Positions 10,201-20,289 of a DNA stretch of 64,000 nucleotides are shown here, one piece after another. Each line of letters starts with the position of its first letter. Position 1 is the stretch's first letter. The DNA lies in NCBI GenBank assembly GCA_964036045.1, contig OZ038378.1:161828576-161892575 (forward strand), written 5' to 3'. Both the position numbers and the translations under genes were made by a program. Origin of the DNA: Eutreptiella sp. 'Long Island Sound 2002' (taxonomy: Eukaryota > Euglenozoa > Euglenophyceae > Eutreptiales > Eutreptiaceae). The notes below the pieces were generated by a model. That model saw only the letters and a program-made list of their open reading frames with translations, was not told where the DNA came from and made no database searches.

Positions 10201-10683
10201 GAGGTCCTGACGGATCATCGATCTCTGGAGTATTGGGCCACTGAACACATTGATACTGTCGCGAGCCCAGCTGGTCGACGGGCCAGATGGCACGAATTTC
10301 TCTCTCTGTTTGACCTCCATGTGTCGTATTTGCCTGGAAAACACAACACGGTAGCGGATGCTCTGAGCCGATGGGCTTACCCCGCCTCAGAGGGGCTGCA
10401 AAGTACCAACATCCATGGTACGGAGCAGGACCGCCATGTCATCATCGAATGGGATCAGGAAGAAAAGAAACTCATTCGACGTGCATGCATGCAGTGCGCT
10501 GTTAAACAGCACGCATTGCCGTGTCACGACATCACGGCCATCACAGATCCGGCGCATGCTCACGAGATCTGCACCAAAACGATGAAAGTCGTGGAAAAGG
10601 TCACCGATCCCTCTTCAGGGAGTGTGAAACGGTTTGACTACACCCGACGAGTAAATCGATTTCGGTTGATCGAGGGCATTTAG
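7285..10683 (+). CDS. pol: Pol part 1 of element A: protease, Dam-like domain, RT, RNase H
   Basis: Continues the gag frame directly after the UAG at 7282 and is open to TAG at 10681. No in-frame ATG occurs until 8698, downstream of protease and the Dam-like domain, so expression as a Gag-Pol readthrough product is likely. Domains: aspartic protease with DNGS at 7519-7530 (variant of DT/SG), Dam-like domain 8035-8430, an acidic/Ser-rich linker, and RT with VDFRNLNAETKADSHPLPLI, LDLRHGFHQMPL and catalytic YIDD at 9511-9522. RNase H starts RTDASRYAIGAVL (Asp codon 10009) and has REQETYAI and LTDHRSLEYW. All key acidic residues of RT and RNase H are visible. Function: proteolytic maturation and cDNA synthesis in the particle. 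Confidence 0.9.
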   Translation, partial: GSHENRPSPGDFRHDPQIPDRPLLDVGSLVSSPLDPATDPSAVVDEVGVQSKHRARQFVTKLWVSDCKGNFHLTTCLCDNGSEVNLQSNAFLPDDCVFESPHPVTLEGVSGHSLAGGQRGCYISTHLVAQDLWEEQNVEEVVLKDDYFYRADIKYDLYLGHPWLLKNRVAPVGHRRCFLLESGPLERPEFRFLHAGFKSAEEFLKQKVTPKFGEDVTIAEVNGSADYSQELECLRRDSQPRRPSRWHSSSYRVVDKWRDAICEYFHEHHSFWPQYDAFANRTNKRFDKHFSDAWTHRWDKKLWINPPFHLIQQVIHKIKQDKTQAILVVPLWDDKPWFQELQDICVDYIELPRKIKLYARDDTGPLPQRSWSSLAFLVDGKLSDSNSADSSTDSCVWSESEVERGTDDESIFSDFCSSDTQGDSTTNGSASAPSSPIRSTSKRIFSARARKNLQSRRKFRVFYEKPPVEAFMDPFEELDREENLWDFDTRPTYLQEAVDTDLFRDIRKKILPAKAEEVAKVFSTVIPGDQVDTELCSKSREKIFEERKDTTLSGKLIKDPPVRGQFGEAFIELREGYKAKKQRPYENHGHKHEILRKIIERNLREFGWLEGCMTSEWCCSPFTVPKPPPADQNTIDGWRMVVDFRNLNAETKADSHPLPLIEEEIAKRARGRLFSVLDLRHGFHQMPLRKDSRPLTCMCTPCGPVQWTVMPMGLKNAPSFFQRMMEDVLFTTHPELRAFVSVYIDDIIIATEGEGLTEAELVALHEKQLNQVLDILDANQLICGPKKGKLFLKSVEFCGSLLENGTRRPSPGKLVAIQKWKRPETITELRGFLGCCNFYHTFVPNYAKFAAPLTELLKVGRDAGKAGSKVRVKWTDECEEAFHHLKAALCEVATLHVPQFDRPFYIRTDASRYAIGAVLEQVDEATGDHYPLAFWSRKLAPRQMQWSPREQETYAIICALKKYQSWVGTNRVEVLTDHRSLEYWATEHIDTVASPAGRRARWHEFLSLFDLHVSYLPGKHNTVADALSRWAYPASEGLQSTNIHGTEQDRHVIIEWDQEEKKLIRRACMQCAVKQHALPCHDITAITDPAHAHEICTKTMKVVEKVTDPSSGSVKRFDYTRRVNRFRLIEGI
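8035..8430 (+). other. Dam-like (phage N6-adenine-MTase type) domain inside A pol
   Basis: About 130 residues between protease and RT. It begins with a Trp-rich helix (VVDKWRDAICEYF), then YDAFANRTNKRFDKHF, then LWINPPF with NPPF encoded at 8197-8208, then ILVVPLWDDKPWFQEL, and ends RSWSSLAFLVDGKL. This order (D-x-F/C-A start, W-x-NPPF/Y, VVPL, W-F) is that of the Dam-type phage N6-adenine methyltransferase family, whose relatives are known in DIRS-type retrotransposons. NPPF is the catalytic motif IV. Whether the domain binds SAM or methylates is not shown. Confidence 0.7.
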
Positions 10684-12468
10684 CGCCGAGATCCGGCCAA
10701 AACTCCACCCCTGCCTAAGGATTCCCTTATCATCCGAGACTGGACGTCCGATTACCTGCAGGATCCCATGTTTAAAGAGGTCTTTGGAAATCTCAAATCC
10801 AAAGATGCTCACAGGGATGGGATTTTTCCTGAGTACTCGTTGGATGGGGGGAAGCTGTGGATGGAGGGTAAATTGTGTGTGCCAGACGCCCTAGCCCCCC
10901 GAGTGTTAAACTGGTGGCACAAATGGGAGTCCCCCCACGCACATGGCCGTCGACTGTGGTCGATGATTAAGCATAGGTTGTTTGGATCGAGGCTCTACAC
11001 TCATTGCATGAAAGTAGCTGCCGGATGTGCCCAATGTGCTGTCTCGACGCCTCCCAGCGCGAAGAAGCACGGCCATCTGAGGCCTCATCCTATTCCGGAG
11101 CGTCTCTTTAACAGAGTCACCAGTGATTTCTTCTATCTCGGTGAACTCGATGACGAAGAGTGCCATTGGACTAACAAAAAAGTCAATGGTGTGCTCCTTA
11201 TTCAGTGCCGTCATTCCGGCTACATTCAAGTGTTGCCTTGCAACATTGAGTCGATGACTGGCAAGGCTGCCGCCAAATGGTGCGCGCAGACCTGGATGGG
11301 AGGCTGGGACGTCCCATCCGAGGTGGTCACGGACTCAGGCAAAGAGTACACCTCCGAATGGTGGAGAGAATTGTGTGCTCGCCTTGGAATCCACCACCTC
11401 AGGTGTGAAATCCACTCGCATCGAGCGCTGCCTGGCGAAAGAGCCGGCCGCTCTGTTATAAATATGCTTCGTAAGGAGCTCGCGAGTGAGAAGGATTTCC
11501 ACTGGCTTGAAGTTCTCTTCGCATTGCTTCGCCGTTACCACAACACGCCTTTGTATCATGGCCTTTCTCCAAATGAAATTGTCTTTGGACGAAAGAAGTG
11601 TTGGTGGAACATGCCGTTGAATAATCCTCGCCCCTGTAAGGATGCTTCGCTGTTTTTGGACGAAGTCCAACGAGCAGATAAATCTGTGTCGAAATTAATC
11701 GAAAAGCATCAAGCTGACTGGCTTTGGGTTCAAAATCAAGGTCGAAAAAACCCCCACAATTTTGAAGTCGATGATCGAGTTTGGCTTCGAAAATCCGAAA
11801 CCACCCTGGACGGAGATGACAAGCTTCTTCCCTTGTGGGAGGGGCCATTCGCTGTTACAGCGCGTCTTGGGGAGAACAGGTGGAGGATCCGTGTGGATGT
11901 CAGCAGGGAAATTGACGTTTCGGGCGATCGCCTTAAGAGAGAGATCCCCTCCCCCAAGGATCGAGTTAAACCCCTTTTTTGGACTGCAAAACACTTGTCT
12001 GATCGGGTAATCGAAGGGGGGAAGTACGAACTCAAGAGGATTGTTGAAGCAAGACGTGACGCCAAGGGCGAATGGGAATTTTTGTGTGAGTGGAGGGGCT
12101 TTGATTCCAGTCACAACAACTGGGAACCAGCCCAATCTTTTGTCCATGGATACACCAAGGGGTTCATTGACTTCCTGAAGAAGCACCCCGAAATTGGTGT
12201 ACTCCTGACAGATTGTTTGTCGAAACCAGACAGACAAGTGGAGAGCGACGGAAAACGACCTGTGGTGAATCGAGATCCAGCCTTTTACGGCCCTCAGCAG
12301 CCACATTCCAGGGCTGATCCGTCGATCCCCCCTCCTGTAGTCAGGCCAGCCCAGGAGCCAAATGAGGACCAAGCTTCGAGTTCGGCCGCTGATTTGCAGC
12401 GCCCAAGCCGTACCAGGGCCCGACCAGACAGGTTGGTGGTCACCTGTATTCGTGCTCGGCCGAATTGA
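10684..12468 (+). CDS. int: Pol part 2 of element A: integrase with chromodomain
   Basis: In the same frame as the preceding ORF, directly after the single TAG at 10681. The 28 codons between that TAG and the first ATG (10768) are homologous to the matching part of B pol (IIRDWTSDYLQDP against QDDWTDDYAKSE), so the TAG lies within coding sequence. Zinc-binding HHCC segment (WHKWESPHAHGRR ... CAQC) near 10912-11040. Catalytic D at 11125, D at 11332 and E at 11437 (34 residues between the last two, one fewer than usual). Then a GPY-like region (LWEGPFAV) and a chromodomain at about 12022-12180 (YELKRIVEA, EWRGFDSSHNNWEP). Ends in TGA. Inserts the cDNA; the chromodomain probably guides target choice. 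Confidence 0.9.
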   Translation, partial: RRDPAKTPPLPKDSLIIRDWTSDYLQDPMFKEVFGNLKSKDAHRDGIFPEYSLDGGKLWMEGKLCVPDALAPRVLNWWHKWESPHAHGRRLWSMIKHRLFGSRLYTHCMKVAAGCAQCAVSTPPSAKKHGHLRPHPIPERLFNRVTSDFFYLGELDDEECHWTNKKVNGVLLIQCRHSGYIQVLPCNIESMTGKAAAKWCAQTWMGGWDVPSEVVTDSGKEYTSEWWRELCARLGIHHLRCEIHSHRALPGERAGRSVINMLRKELASEKDFHWLEVLFALLRRYHNTPLYHGLSPNEIVFGRKKCWWNMPLNNPRPCKDASLFLDEVQRADKSVSKLIEKHQADWLWVQNQGRKNPHNFEVDDRVWLRKSETTLDGDDKLLPLWEGPFAVTARLGENRWRIRVDVSREIDVSGDRLKREIPSPKDRVKPLFWTAKHLSDRVIEGGKYELKRIVEARRDAKGEWEFLCEWRGFDSSHNNWEPAQSFVHGYTKGFIDFLKKHPEIGVLLTDCLSKPDRQVESDGKRPVVNRDPAFYGPQQPHSRADPSIPPPVVRPAQEPNEDQASSSAADLQRPSRTRARPDRLVVTCIRARPN

Positions 12469-14101
12469 GAAGCCATCCTACCACATTCTGCTCAATCCAC
12501 TGTTCATTCTTTCTGTTTATGTCATGATGTGGAGAACTGCGAATGTTTGATAATTTGACGTCAATCAACTTTTCTTTGGTCTCCGTTAGGCAGACAAGGC
12601 GTAGATACGCTGACGGAGTGTGCTGCCGTGTTCAGAAAAAACCAAACTCAGGCTTAATTCAGGCAGATTCGGGGTAATCTTGTCTCTGTTGGTCTGTGCA
12701 TCTTTGGAATTTGGCTACTCGTGCAGATGGAAGCAAATGTACATAATCAAAACGCTGCGCAGCGACATTCACCCCTACAGGCAACCCCTGTAGTACTGGC
12801 TGCCCTAGAGGCGACGCCAGGAACTCAGATCTCACCTTCATTTGCTGTGATGCTGACGCCAAAGTCCAGATTCAGATCCAGGATCCTCAAATTTACCTTG
12901 AATTTCTCAGGTTTGTCCATCATTCTGCCACTGTTGTACGAAACCCAGACGTCAATTGTTCAGACAATCTTCATCTAGGAGCTCTAGGGACTTCGAACAG
13001 CAACCTCTGAAGTCCGTAAGCTTCGTTGTATTTTTGGCACACGCCAATGTGAGCTCAATTCGACCAGAAACTGTCGAGAATGGTGAATCCAAGTGTCTTG
13101 TGGGACTTCATCGAAAGATTGGCCTTGTCCAAGTCGATTGACACCACCGCCACTGTAAATTCGGTGTCTCTCAGTTATATACTGTCAGTAAAGTGCCTTC
13201 AGCGAACCTTCGGCGCGTTACATGCCAAGGATCCAGGGCCAGCATGTCCCATCATGATGCATCATCACATGATCCACATTTTGATAGAATCTGTTAGATG
13301 CTCGCGAACCAACGTGCCGGAAAGCACAATTGAGCTGAATAAACGACAATATATATTAACTTTAGTCTAAACGAAGGTGTTGGTAGTTTCAGTTGTACGC
13401 ATTCCGCTTCATTTCACCTTCATCTCAGGGAATTTACTCATGTTAGGACAATTTAGACTGATTTCCTTGTCATCTCCTCACATTCCTCGAAGATCTGTCG
13501 ACGGCTTTGTCTAACTTCGTTGACGCTTATGATTTTCGGTGCACTTAGGGTCTGTAGACTACATGTGTATTTGTTTAACCTTTCTGTGATTGCTTAATCC
13601 CCTCAATCTCTGCTCAATTCATTCTCATTTTTGCTGAATCTTGTGATCATCTACCAGATGCGCCAAATCTGAGCCACATGCTGTACTTTTCAGAACGAGA
13701 AAAGCGGGATAACACGATGTAGAGTTCGGCGAGGACACCGTAGCGTGCCCGGGACAGCGAAACTGTGCCAGAGCGCTGAGATGTTACTCCAATTCTTGAT
13801 CCCCCCACTCAATCCACCAATAATCTACCTCATTCTCAACCAATGCATGGTTTGGTATCGATTCTCGATACGTTTACATGCTTTTTAGCCCGTGACCTAA
13901 TGTTTTACTGCACGGAGGACTGTTCGTCACTTCTCATTCTGTCTCATTTCAGGTTCATCCACCCTGATTCAGTGCCAATTCAGCCCAATTCAGGTCAGAT
14001 CAAGCAGATTTCGCCTCATCGAGGCTACATTTCTATGTTTTTCTGGGACTTACCCGCACTACGTTCTTCGTTGACGTAGCGACACACCCCAGTGTGTTTT
14101 T
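12469..14101 (+). other. Noncoding 3' region of element A
   Basis: 1.6 kb between the integrase stop and the PPT. It is AT-richer than the coding part, with only short unsupported ORFs. I see no envelope-like gene, hairpin cluster or tandem repeat. Long 3' internal tails are also present in family B. Confidence 0.7.
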
Positions 14102-14111
14102 GGAGGGGGAG
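14102..14111 (+). other. Polypurine tract of element A
   Basis: GGAGGGGGAG directly before the 3' LTR start TGTAAG. The same GGGGAG|TGTAA boundary, on the minus strand, marks elements S and T. Confidence 0.9.
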
Positions 14112-14643
14112 TGTAAGTGCGGCTAGCCCCATCTGCTCAGATGTTCAGACATTCTGCCCAGACTGGCTACATTTTGGTCATTTTCTTTGCTTCGGCGGAT
14201 TCGCCGCCTCGCAGCTCAGTCACAGGATATTTCCTATATATTTCTGATATGCCGGATTTGATTCCGCGGTCCAATTCCCGTAAATCCGCCGCATTCCGCT
14301 ATTTTAGCTGGAATCGCCATTTGCCGCTGGCGCGCGCTCGCGGGCCTGATCGGCCATACAATTTTACATAAATGGATTATTTAAATTCATTCGGACAGTT
14401 TTGGACACTCAGATGTATTTAGAATAATTCCCCTCAATTTTCTTCATAGACTGGGATTTTCTGCCGGACCACAATCAGCATGGACCTTGCCTCTGTTGTC
14501 GCTGCTCTCGCCTCCGTTGGTGTTCGTGTATCCGGTTCCAACCCCAATAACAACATCCAGGGAGACTCCTCGCGTGCCTGCCCCACTGGTCTTGCCGGCC
14601 CCGAGCCCTCCGGCACCCACAACGACCCAGGGCAGCACTTTCA
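14112..14643 (+). repeat. 3' LTR of element A
   Basis: 532 bp, the same length as the 5' LTR and nearly identical to it. It therefore also carries a copy of the first gag codons (from 14480). Followed by TSD CCAAA at 14644-14648. Confidence 0.95.
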
Positions 14644-14941
14644 CCAAAATGATCCAATTTTGGGACCCCAATTTCCCCCTTCCGTGTGGTCAATTGGCGG
14701 CCCCATTTCTCTAAGCCCATAGCGAGCCCGGACCTAAATCCAAGTTGTACACTCAGATAAAAGTCCTAGGCCCTGCCTCCTACCCTGTGAGCCATTGGCC
14801 TTACCTTGGCCGGGCGAGCCACGCGTGGGAATGACGCCAATTTTGGTGATTCTGGCATCATGACCCCACTTGACTCATCCGTGTTGCCCTGATGCCGGGA
14901 CCTCAGAGGGAACCAGGTTGGGTGAGGGCTCCAGGGAGTTC
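14644..14941 (+). repeat. B1 3' LTR, second part, truncated
   Basis: The B1 LTR resumes after element A (first 5 bp are the TSD copy) and matches the complement of about 22060-22350. It breaks at about 14941, losing roughly the last 620 bp of the LTR. The next sequence is B leader in the opposite orientation. Confidence 0.85.
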
Positions 14942-15186
14942 CTAGTCTGTGCACCTCTTCCACGGGCGCTGCGCGGTCAGGGCGATGCTCTGGACGGCGC
15001 TGCGGGCTCCGTGACGAACTCGGCGCTGTCGCTGAGTGGCGCTGCGAGCTGCTGCGCTGCGCTGCGAGGCGCTGCGCTGCGCTGCGAGCTGCAAGCTGCG
15101 CCGCGCTGCTGCGACGCGCTGCTCGGGGTTGGTGGCCCCGAGTGGCACGCGAGGGCTGGGTAACCCCGCGGCGGTTGAAACGCTTT
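14942..15186 (-). other. 5' leader of B copy B3 (minus strand), truncated
   Basis: Matches the leader of B2 at about 34860-35093, including runs of GCGCTGCGCTGCGAG-type repeats and the GCGGGGTTACCC segment next to the LTR. Its gag is missing: the leader is cut at about 14942, where it meets the B1 LTR. Reading frames here are low complexity and I do not call them. Confidence 0.8.
15176..15186 (-). other. Putative self-priming site of B3
   Basis: On the minus strand AAAGCGTTTCA follows the LTR end exactly. It is complementary to TGAAACGCTTT inside the same LTR (15298-15308 read on minus). The same pair occurs in B2. Confidence 0.65.
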
Positions 15187-18155
15187 TGACGCGTTCCCGT
15201 GGGGGGCCGGCCACGGGACGCTGCGGGACACGCGCAAGTGAGCAGGCAGGCAAAGCACTACGCTCACAGGGGCATCAATGCGCTCATGTCATGTGACAAA
15301 GCGTTTCAGAATCCTTGCCACTCTGCAAAGAGGGAACGAAAGTATGTACAGCAACACATCAGGATATGTACACATGGGGTTAAGACTGGACTGGGGTAAG
15401 GGCATCACAGGCCCATAGACACTCAGTCCCAACTCATATCCCAATCCCAGGTCCGACCCTCTCAGTGGCTGATGGGGGCGGGGGCTCAAACACAACCCAT
15501 GCCCTGCTCAGTCCGGACCCTGAAACCCTGCCAATGGGAGAGGTGTCCCACCTAGCCACAGGCGAGTTCCTGGGAACCAAGAGGGCTCCAAGGTCAACCG
15601 ACAGTGGCTCCCTATGCTCCCTTAACGGCAGGTCCCAACTCCTCTCTGAGCCAGAGATATGGCCCCGCCATTATCACCCAGGAGTTGGTAGCTGAAAATG
15701 GGCTGTTTCAGCCCAAACTGAAATTAACTCAAAAATCCGCAAAATGGACCCCTTGTCCGGACCCGCCAGAGGTGGGGACGAGGCAACTGACCCTATGCCC
15801 TTCGAGTATGAACTCCCTGGAGCCCTCACCCAACCTGGTTCCCTCTGAGGTCCCGGCATCAGGGCAACACGGATGAGTCAAGTGGGGTCATGATGCCAGA
15901 ATCACCAAAATTGGCGTCATTCCCACGCGTGGCTCGCCCGGCCAAGGTAACGCCAATGGCTCACAGGGTAGGAGGCAGGGCCTAGGACTTATATCTGAGT
16001 GTACAACTTGGATTTAGGTCCGGGCTCGCTATGGGCTTAGAGAAATGGGGCCGCCAATTGACCACACGGAAGGGGGAAATTGGGGTCCCAAAATTGGATC
16101 ATTTTGGCTGCTTGAAATGAGCCAAAATTCGGTGTGCTCCCAATAGTGTATCTCCACGCCGGCTTGGAGATCGCATCCGTTACTCCATACGCGATCCACC
16201 GGGAGTCCAACAGAGACTCCCATGCCCTTGGCTCTCAAAGATCTCCATGCCACTCGGCGTGGTGACATTCCCAATGGGGTCCACAAATGCCAAAATGGCA
16301 AAATTGCCCACACTCACTTTGGGCTAGCGCCTTAACGAAGGTGGCTCCGCCTCGCCCACGTGGTGTGTGGACCATGGGGACCATTACCCATAACACCCAT
16401 GTCATATACGGTCCATTGGTCCATGCGTCCGGCGTGCACGAGGGTTAGAACATAGTGCACGGCGGGCAGCAAAAGTGCAAAATTGCTCAAAATGGCCAAA
16501 AATGCGCACACTCATGGTTGAGGCAAATGAGGCACATGCCCGACTTGGACCGGAGTGTGCCATAGGATTGATATCAAGTCATATGTGTCCAACATATCTT
16601 TTGGGCGTCGCCCAACTCCTCCGGTATTGGGAATGGCAGGGTCGCCAAGTGAGCCCATGATTTGGGATAGTCCCAAATCGCCAACATGGCGGCCACGGTA
16701 TGCCAAGCCTAAGAGGAGTTAATCGCCGGGTCCAAGATATGTTGGCTACCGAAGTATGTACCCTCAAAACATACTTGAGTCATGATGTCAATTGAGCGTA
16801 ACATTGAGATACACGGTCGCCACTTGACATCATGACGAGCCAAAAATGGCAAAATTGGCACAATGACACACAAAAGTGCCTTGAGAGGCGCACAATTATA
16901 TTATAATATCTTCGGCTTGGATCGTGCAATCAACTAATCCTTCTAAACACAATGACTTGACACCAATGACCTTCGATCCCACATATGTGCTCCACTTGGG
17001 GCGCTTTGAAAGGTTACGAGCGCTGCCTTCCAAGTGGGCACATGAAAATATGGAAAATTGCAAAACACACACCCTGCTCCCAACGTATCGCTTCGGGATC
17101 ACCACACAAGCTTCCCTTCACGAAGGTTAGGCTCGCAATTGATCGTGGGGAGTATGGAGAAGGGGCTTGCACAATATTAGGTCCATTGGCGGGTTTGGCT
17201 TGGAGCAATGGACCCGCCAAATGGGCACGCAACACAACACATGGCACATACCACATATTGCCCAAAAAGGTAGCTCCCACCACGATATGACATGCCCCTC
17301 CAAGGGCATAACTTTGTGTCAATCGCTCATAGGAACTCAAGGAGAGTTCCTATGCAACACCAACACTTGCGCGCTACACTCGAGAGTTATCTTAACGCAC
17401 GCAATGTTATGGCCAAAGAGTTATAACACAAACTCTACCCTATTGACCATGATCCATTACACTAGCGCGCACGTGTGGAAACGCAAGGCATATAATGCTT
17501 CCTAAATTACGTCGGGAGTATTGTGAATACATCCCACGTTTCCTTATCGTAAATCCTCGCAAGCAACACGAGATATGACCTTCACAAGTGGCCTCACGAA
17601 TCAACTTTGTTTTGCCAATATCTTTAAGACAAATGGAGGGCAAGAGAAAAGGAAAGTTGATTCGTACATAGGGAAGCACGTAGGTCCACTCGAAAGAGGT
17701 CAAATCAAGTGCGGGGATGTCGAAGTCGAAAATCCGATTTTCGACATCCTGAAAAATTCGGATTAAGGTTGCGAGTGTAAGATGTGAAAATTGCGGAAGC
17801 GTCCATGCAGTTCCTGAAGGCTTTGGAGCCTTCGTGACGGATAGCGTTAAAATTTCCATTGTAAACAGTTAAACTGGCGGTTACGGTAAAGTCGCGATCC
17901 AACCGCCAGCAGTCAAAACAGTGAGTATCAGAACGGAAGCGTACAAATTGACGGAAACAATATGAAAATAAAACCCTGTTGATTCCTGACATTCTGATAT
18001 ACAAATCTCCGCTGGCGGTGCATCGGTTGCCGATGCGGGGCTTCACGGCACGGAATGGAACGTCAATGGGCGTCTTCCCTTCCGTACATGGGGTTAGTGG
18101 ACCGGAGACCGGTTGTATGCCGTAACCTAGCCATGGGGTTCTGGGTACCGCTTCA
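15187..18155 (-). repeat. 5' LTR of B copy B3
   Basis: A complete 2,969-bp B LTR (minus strand: TGAAGCGG ... GCGTCA). On its outer side it abuts B4 gag at 18156, so B3 inserted into the B4 gag gene. Together with 1837-3889 and 14649-14941 it forms a very large imperfect inverted repeat. The empty insertion site of element A lies in it near 16100-16115. Confidence 0.9.
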
Positions 18156-18537
18156 CCAAGGCCCAGGCGGACGCCGCCAGGAAGGACGCCATCGAGGCCG
18201 CGCAACGGAAGGTCGCTGAGGAGAGGGCCAGGACGGAGGCAGAGCTGGCAGCGCTGGAAACGGAGAAGGCTCGGCTGCAGCAGGCCCGGGAGGCCGAGGC
18301 TGCTCACGCCCGGGAGGAGGCCTAGAGGCGAGCTGCCGCGGCCACGGCCGCCGCGATGGAGCAGGCGGAGGCCAAGCTCCAGCACGAGACTCCCCCGGGA
18401 GGATCCCGAGTGGAGACCCTTCGAAAGCTCTTCGAAGGGGACGCCTCCTCCAAGGTGACGCTGGATCTGGAGGAGGTCAACACGGGCAGCAGTGGGGACA
18501 GTGGCCCCAACGCCTACCGACGGAGGAAGGGTAAGGG
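18156..18537 (+). pseudogene. gag: B4 gag, fragment 1 (coiled-coil part)
   Basis: Plus-strand gag piece between the B3 LTR and element S. It encodes the Ala/Glu/Lys-rich coiled coil (KAQADAARKDAIEAAQRKV and onward) and the segment ETPPGGSRVETLRKLFEGDA, matching B2 Gag residues of about 370-500. An in-frame TAG at 18323-18325 stands where B2 has a Glu codon. Upstream codons are lost at the B3 boundary, and the frame continues at 20865. Confidence 0.85.
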
Positions 18538-19119
18538 TGTAACTTAACCCGATCACGGACCCAAACACCGTGTTGATCCAAGCCATGTTTTCATTGAAAT
18601 CTCGAACTATTCTCAATCTCAAAATATTTCCCAAATCATCAAAATCTTTGATCCCTTCGTAACCCTTAGTGGTTGCTACTTTTCCATGCTTGTTCTCTAC
18701 TCCTTGGATCCTGCTTGTTCTGCACTCCTTGTATTTTGCGCTGTGCATGCACTGATCTACAAATCCCGCACGCAAACCTTGCACCTTCATAAGCACCAAG
18801 CAGTTTTGATCTCCATTGTCGTTGTTCAGCACGGAGTCCCTTGCTTGCCTGAGCGGTCACTGCCAGCGCCACGAGCGTGGACAGTTTGGGGACTTTGGCA
18901 CCCCTCCATGCAATATATCTACAACTACCAAAAGAAAGCCAAGCAGAGAATTAATAATAAATAAGCAACCACAAAATAACGTAACACAGAGCTTCTCTCT
19001 TTATTTCTCTGTTCTGATTCCACGCTGGCATTTGCGCGATGCGCGATGCGCGATGCGCAACGCGCGATCGCGGTAGGGCTCCCGCAGCCCTGTCCTAGTT
19101 GCCCCTGCTGCCCATTACA
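18538..19119 (-). repeat. 3' LTR of element S
   Basis: 582 bp. Differs from the 5' LTR mainly by one extra 8-bp unit in the GCGATGCGC microsatellite near 19035-19070 and a few substitutions. Confidence 0.85.
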
Positions 19120-19131
19120 CTCCCCTCCTAA
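19120..19131 (-). other. Polypurine tract of element S
   Basis: On the minus strand, TTAGGAGGGGAG lies directly before TGTAATGGGC. It fixes the orientation of S as minus. Confidence 0.75.
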
Positions 19132-19703
19132 GACCTGACAGGACAATGAGGGTCTGATACAAAGGCAAATACCAATATATGGGCAGCAGGGGCAACACAA
19201 CGTATTGCCATACTATATCTCTGGGGGGGGGCATGCAGCGGTGGGGGACCCAGTACAACAGGACCAGCCCACATACATATTCCTTGACAGAAAATGGCCC
19301 CCTTCCCTGACGGGAGCATAACTGGGGGGTGAGGGATCCGTCAACGCTGCACGGCTGCCCAACAGTCGCAGCCCATGACAAGCGTGGTGGCCCCTCCTGT
19401 GCAAAGGGGGAGGCGCGGCACTCCTGCGGGCTGTCCTTAGCCCTTGCCTTACCCCCAAGGATAAATATACAGGCATCCCGCCTGAACTTGCAGAGGCATG
19501 CCACACCCCAACTACACCCGACGCTGACCAACACTGCCTGCCATGGACACATGCAACGTCAGTGGATAGCTGCTCTCAGCTGCCGAACAGCGACACACAA
19601 CCCCAACAGACACCCACCCAGCTCGTACAATACCCGCCCCCGCCAGTCCTTGTGCCACACACGATGAACCACCCACAATGTGTCCCACCACGCACTTTCA
19701 CAG

Positions 19704-20219
19704 TTACAAATATAAAATAATAAGATCCGAAACATAAAATTTACTCGGCGACTGCCGACTTCCAGATCGCCAATGGGCAGCAGCTTTTAGGACCCCAGAG
19801 TTCACTTCTCCTCCTCCCTTGCTGGATGAGGCTCCTTCGTTCCTTCGAACTTCACTTCTCCACTCAACGTTAGTCGTGGCTCCATCCTCGGCTGCCCGCG
19901 AAGAACTGCTCCTTGGCTGAGCGCTCCTTCGTTGAACGCTCCTTCGCTCCTGCGCTGAGCGCTCCTTCGCTCCTGCGCTGAGCACTCCTTCGTTGCGCTC
20001 CTTCGCTGGTGCGCTGAGCGCTCCTTCGTCGCGCAGCTTTGCTGGTGCGCTGAGCGCTCCTTCGTCGTGCAGCTTCGCTCCTGCGCTGAGCGCTCCTTCG
20101 TCGCGCTCCTTCACTGCTACGCTGAGCGCTCCTTCGTTACGCTCCTTCGCTGAACGCTGAGCGCTCCTTCGTTGCGCTCCTTCGCTGAACGCACCTGCAC
20201 TGCCGCTGCGCTCCTTCAC
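19704..20219 (-). repeat. Degenerate minisatellite inside S with repetitive ORF
   Basis: Between about 19910 and 20220 the sequence is built from 12-24 bp repeats of the type GCTCCTTCGTTGCGCTC. A 171-codon minus-strand frame spans it and would give repeats such as KERNEGALSA. Composition and repetition explain the open frame; I do not claim a protein. The rest of the S interior (19132-19703) shows nothing recognisable. Confidence 0.6.
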
Positions 20220-20280
20220 TGAGCGCTGCTGCTGCCGTTGGCCTCACCGCCAGTTCAGTAGGTCTACAGGATGTCTTAGA

Positions 20281-20289
20281 TGACGATTT
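20281..20289 (-). other. Putative self-priming site of element S
   Basis: Minus-strand AAATCGTCA follows the 5' LTR end (20290). It is complementary to TGACGATTT within that LTR (20385-20393 read on minus), about 104 nt upstream of the LTR end. No TGG-type tRNA site is present. Confidence 0.5.

Larger units (their letters stand above)
3890..14643 (+). mobile_element. Element A: near-intact Ty3/gypsy chromovirus with Dam-like domain
   Basis: A 10,754-bp LTR retrotransposon: 532-bp LTRs (3890-4421 and 14112-14643), tRNA-type PBS at 4422, gag, pol, integrase-chromodomain, PPT at 14102-14111, and a 5-bp TSD. By eye the two LTRs differ at only two positions (near 3919 and 3941), so the insertion is recent. 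It sits inside the B1 LTR. The domain order protease, Dam-like, RT, RNase H, integrase, chromodomain places it in Ty3/gypsy, with an extra domain not usual there. gag, pol and int share one frame, separated only by UAG codons at 7282 and 10681; no other frame damage was seen. Confidence 0.95.

Noticed and set aside
14942-15186. GCTGCGCTGCGAG-rich ORFs in the B leader.
   Set aside because: Low-complexity repeats open several frames on both strands at once; copies at 34900-35090 differ in length and frame.
17705-18832. 375-codon minus-strand ORF.
   Set aside because: It spans three unrelated pieces: S LTR, the antisense of B4 gag and B3 LTR. An open frame created by insertion joints.
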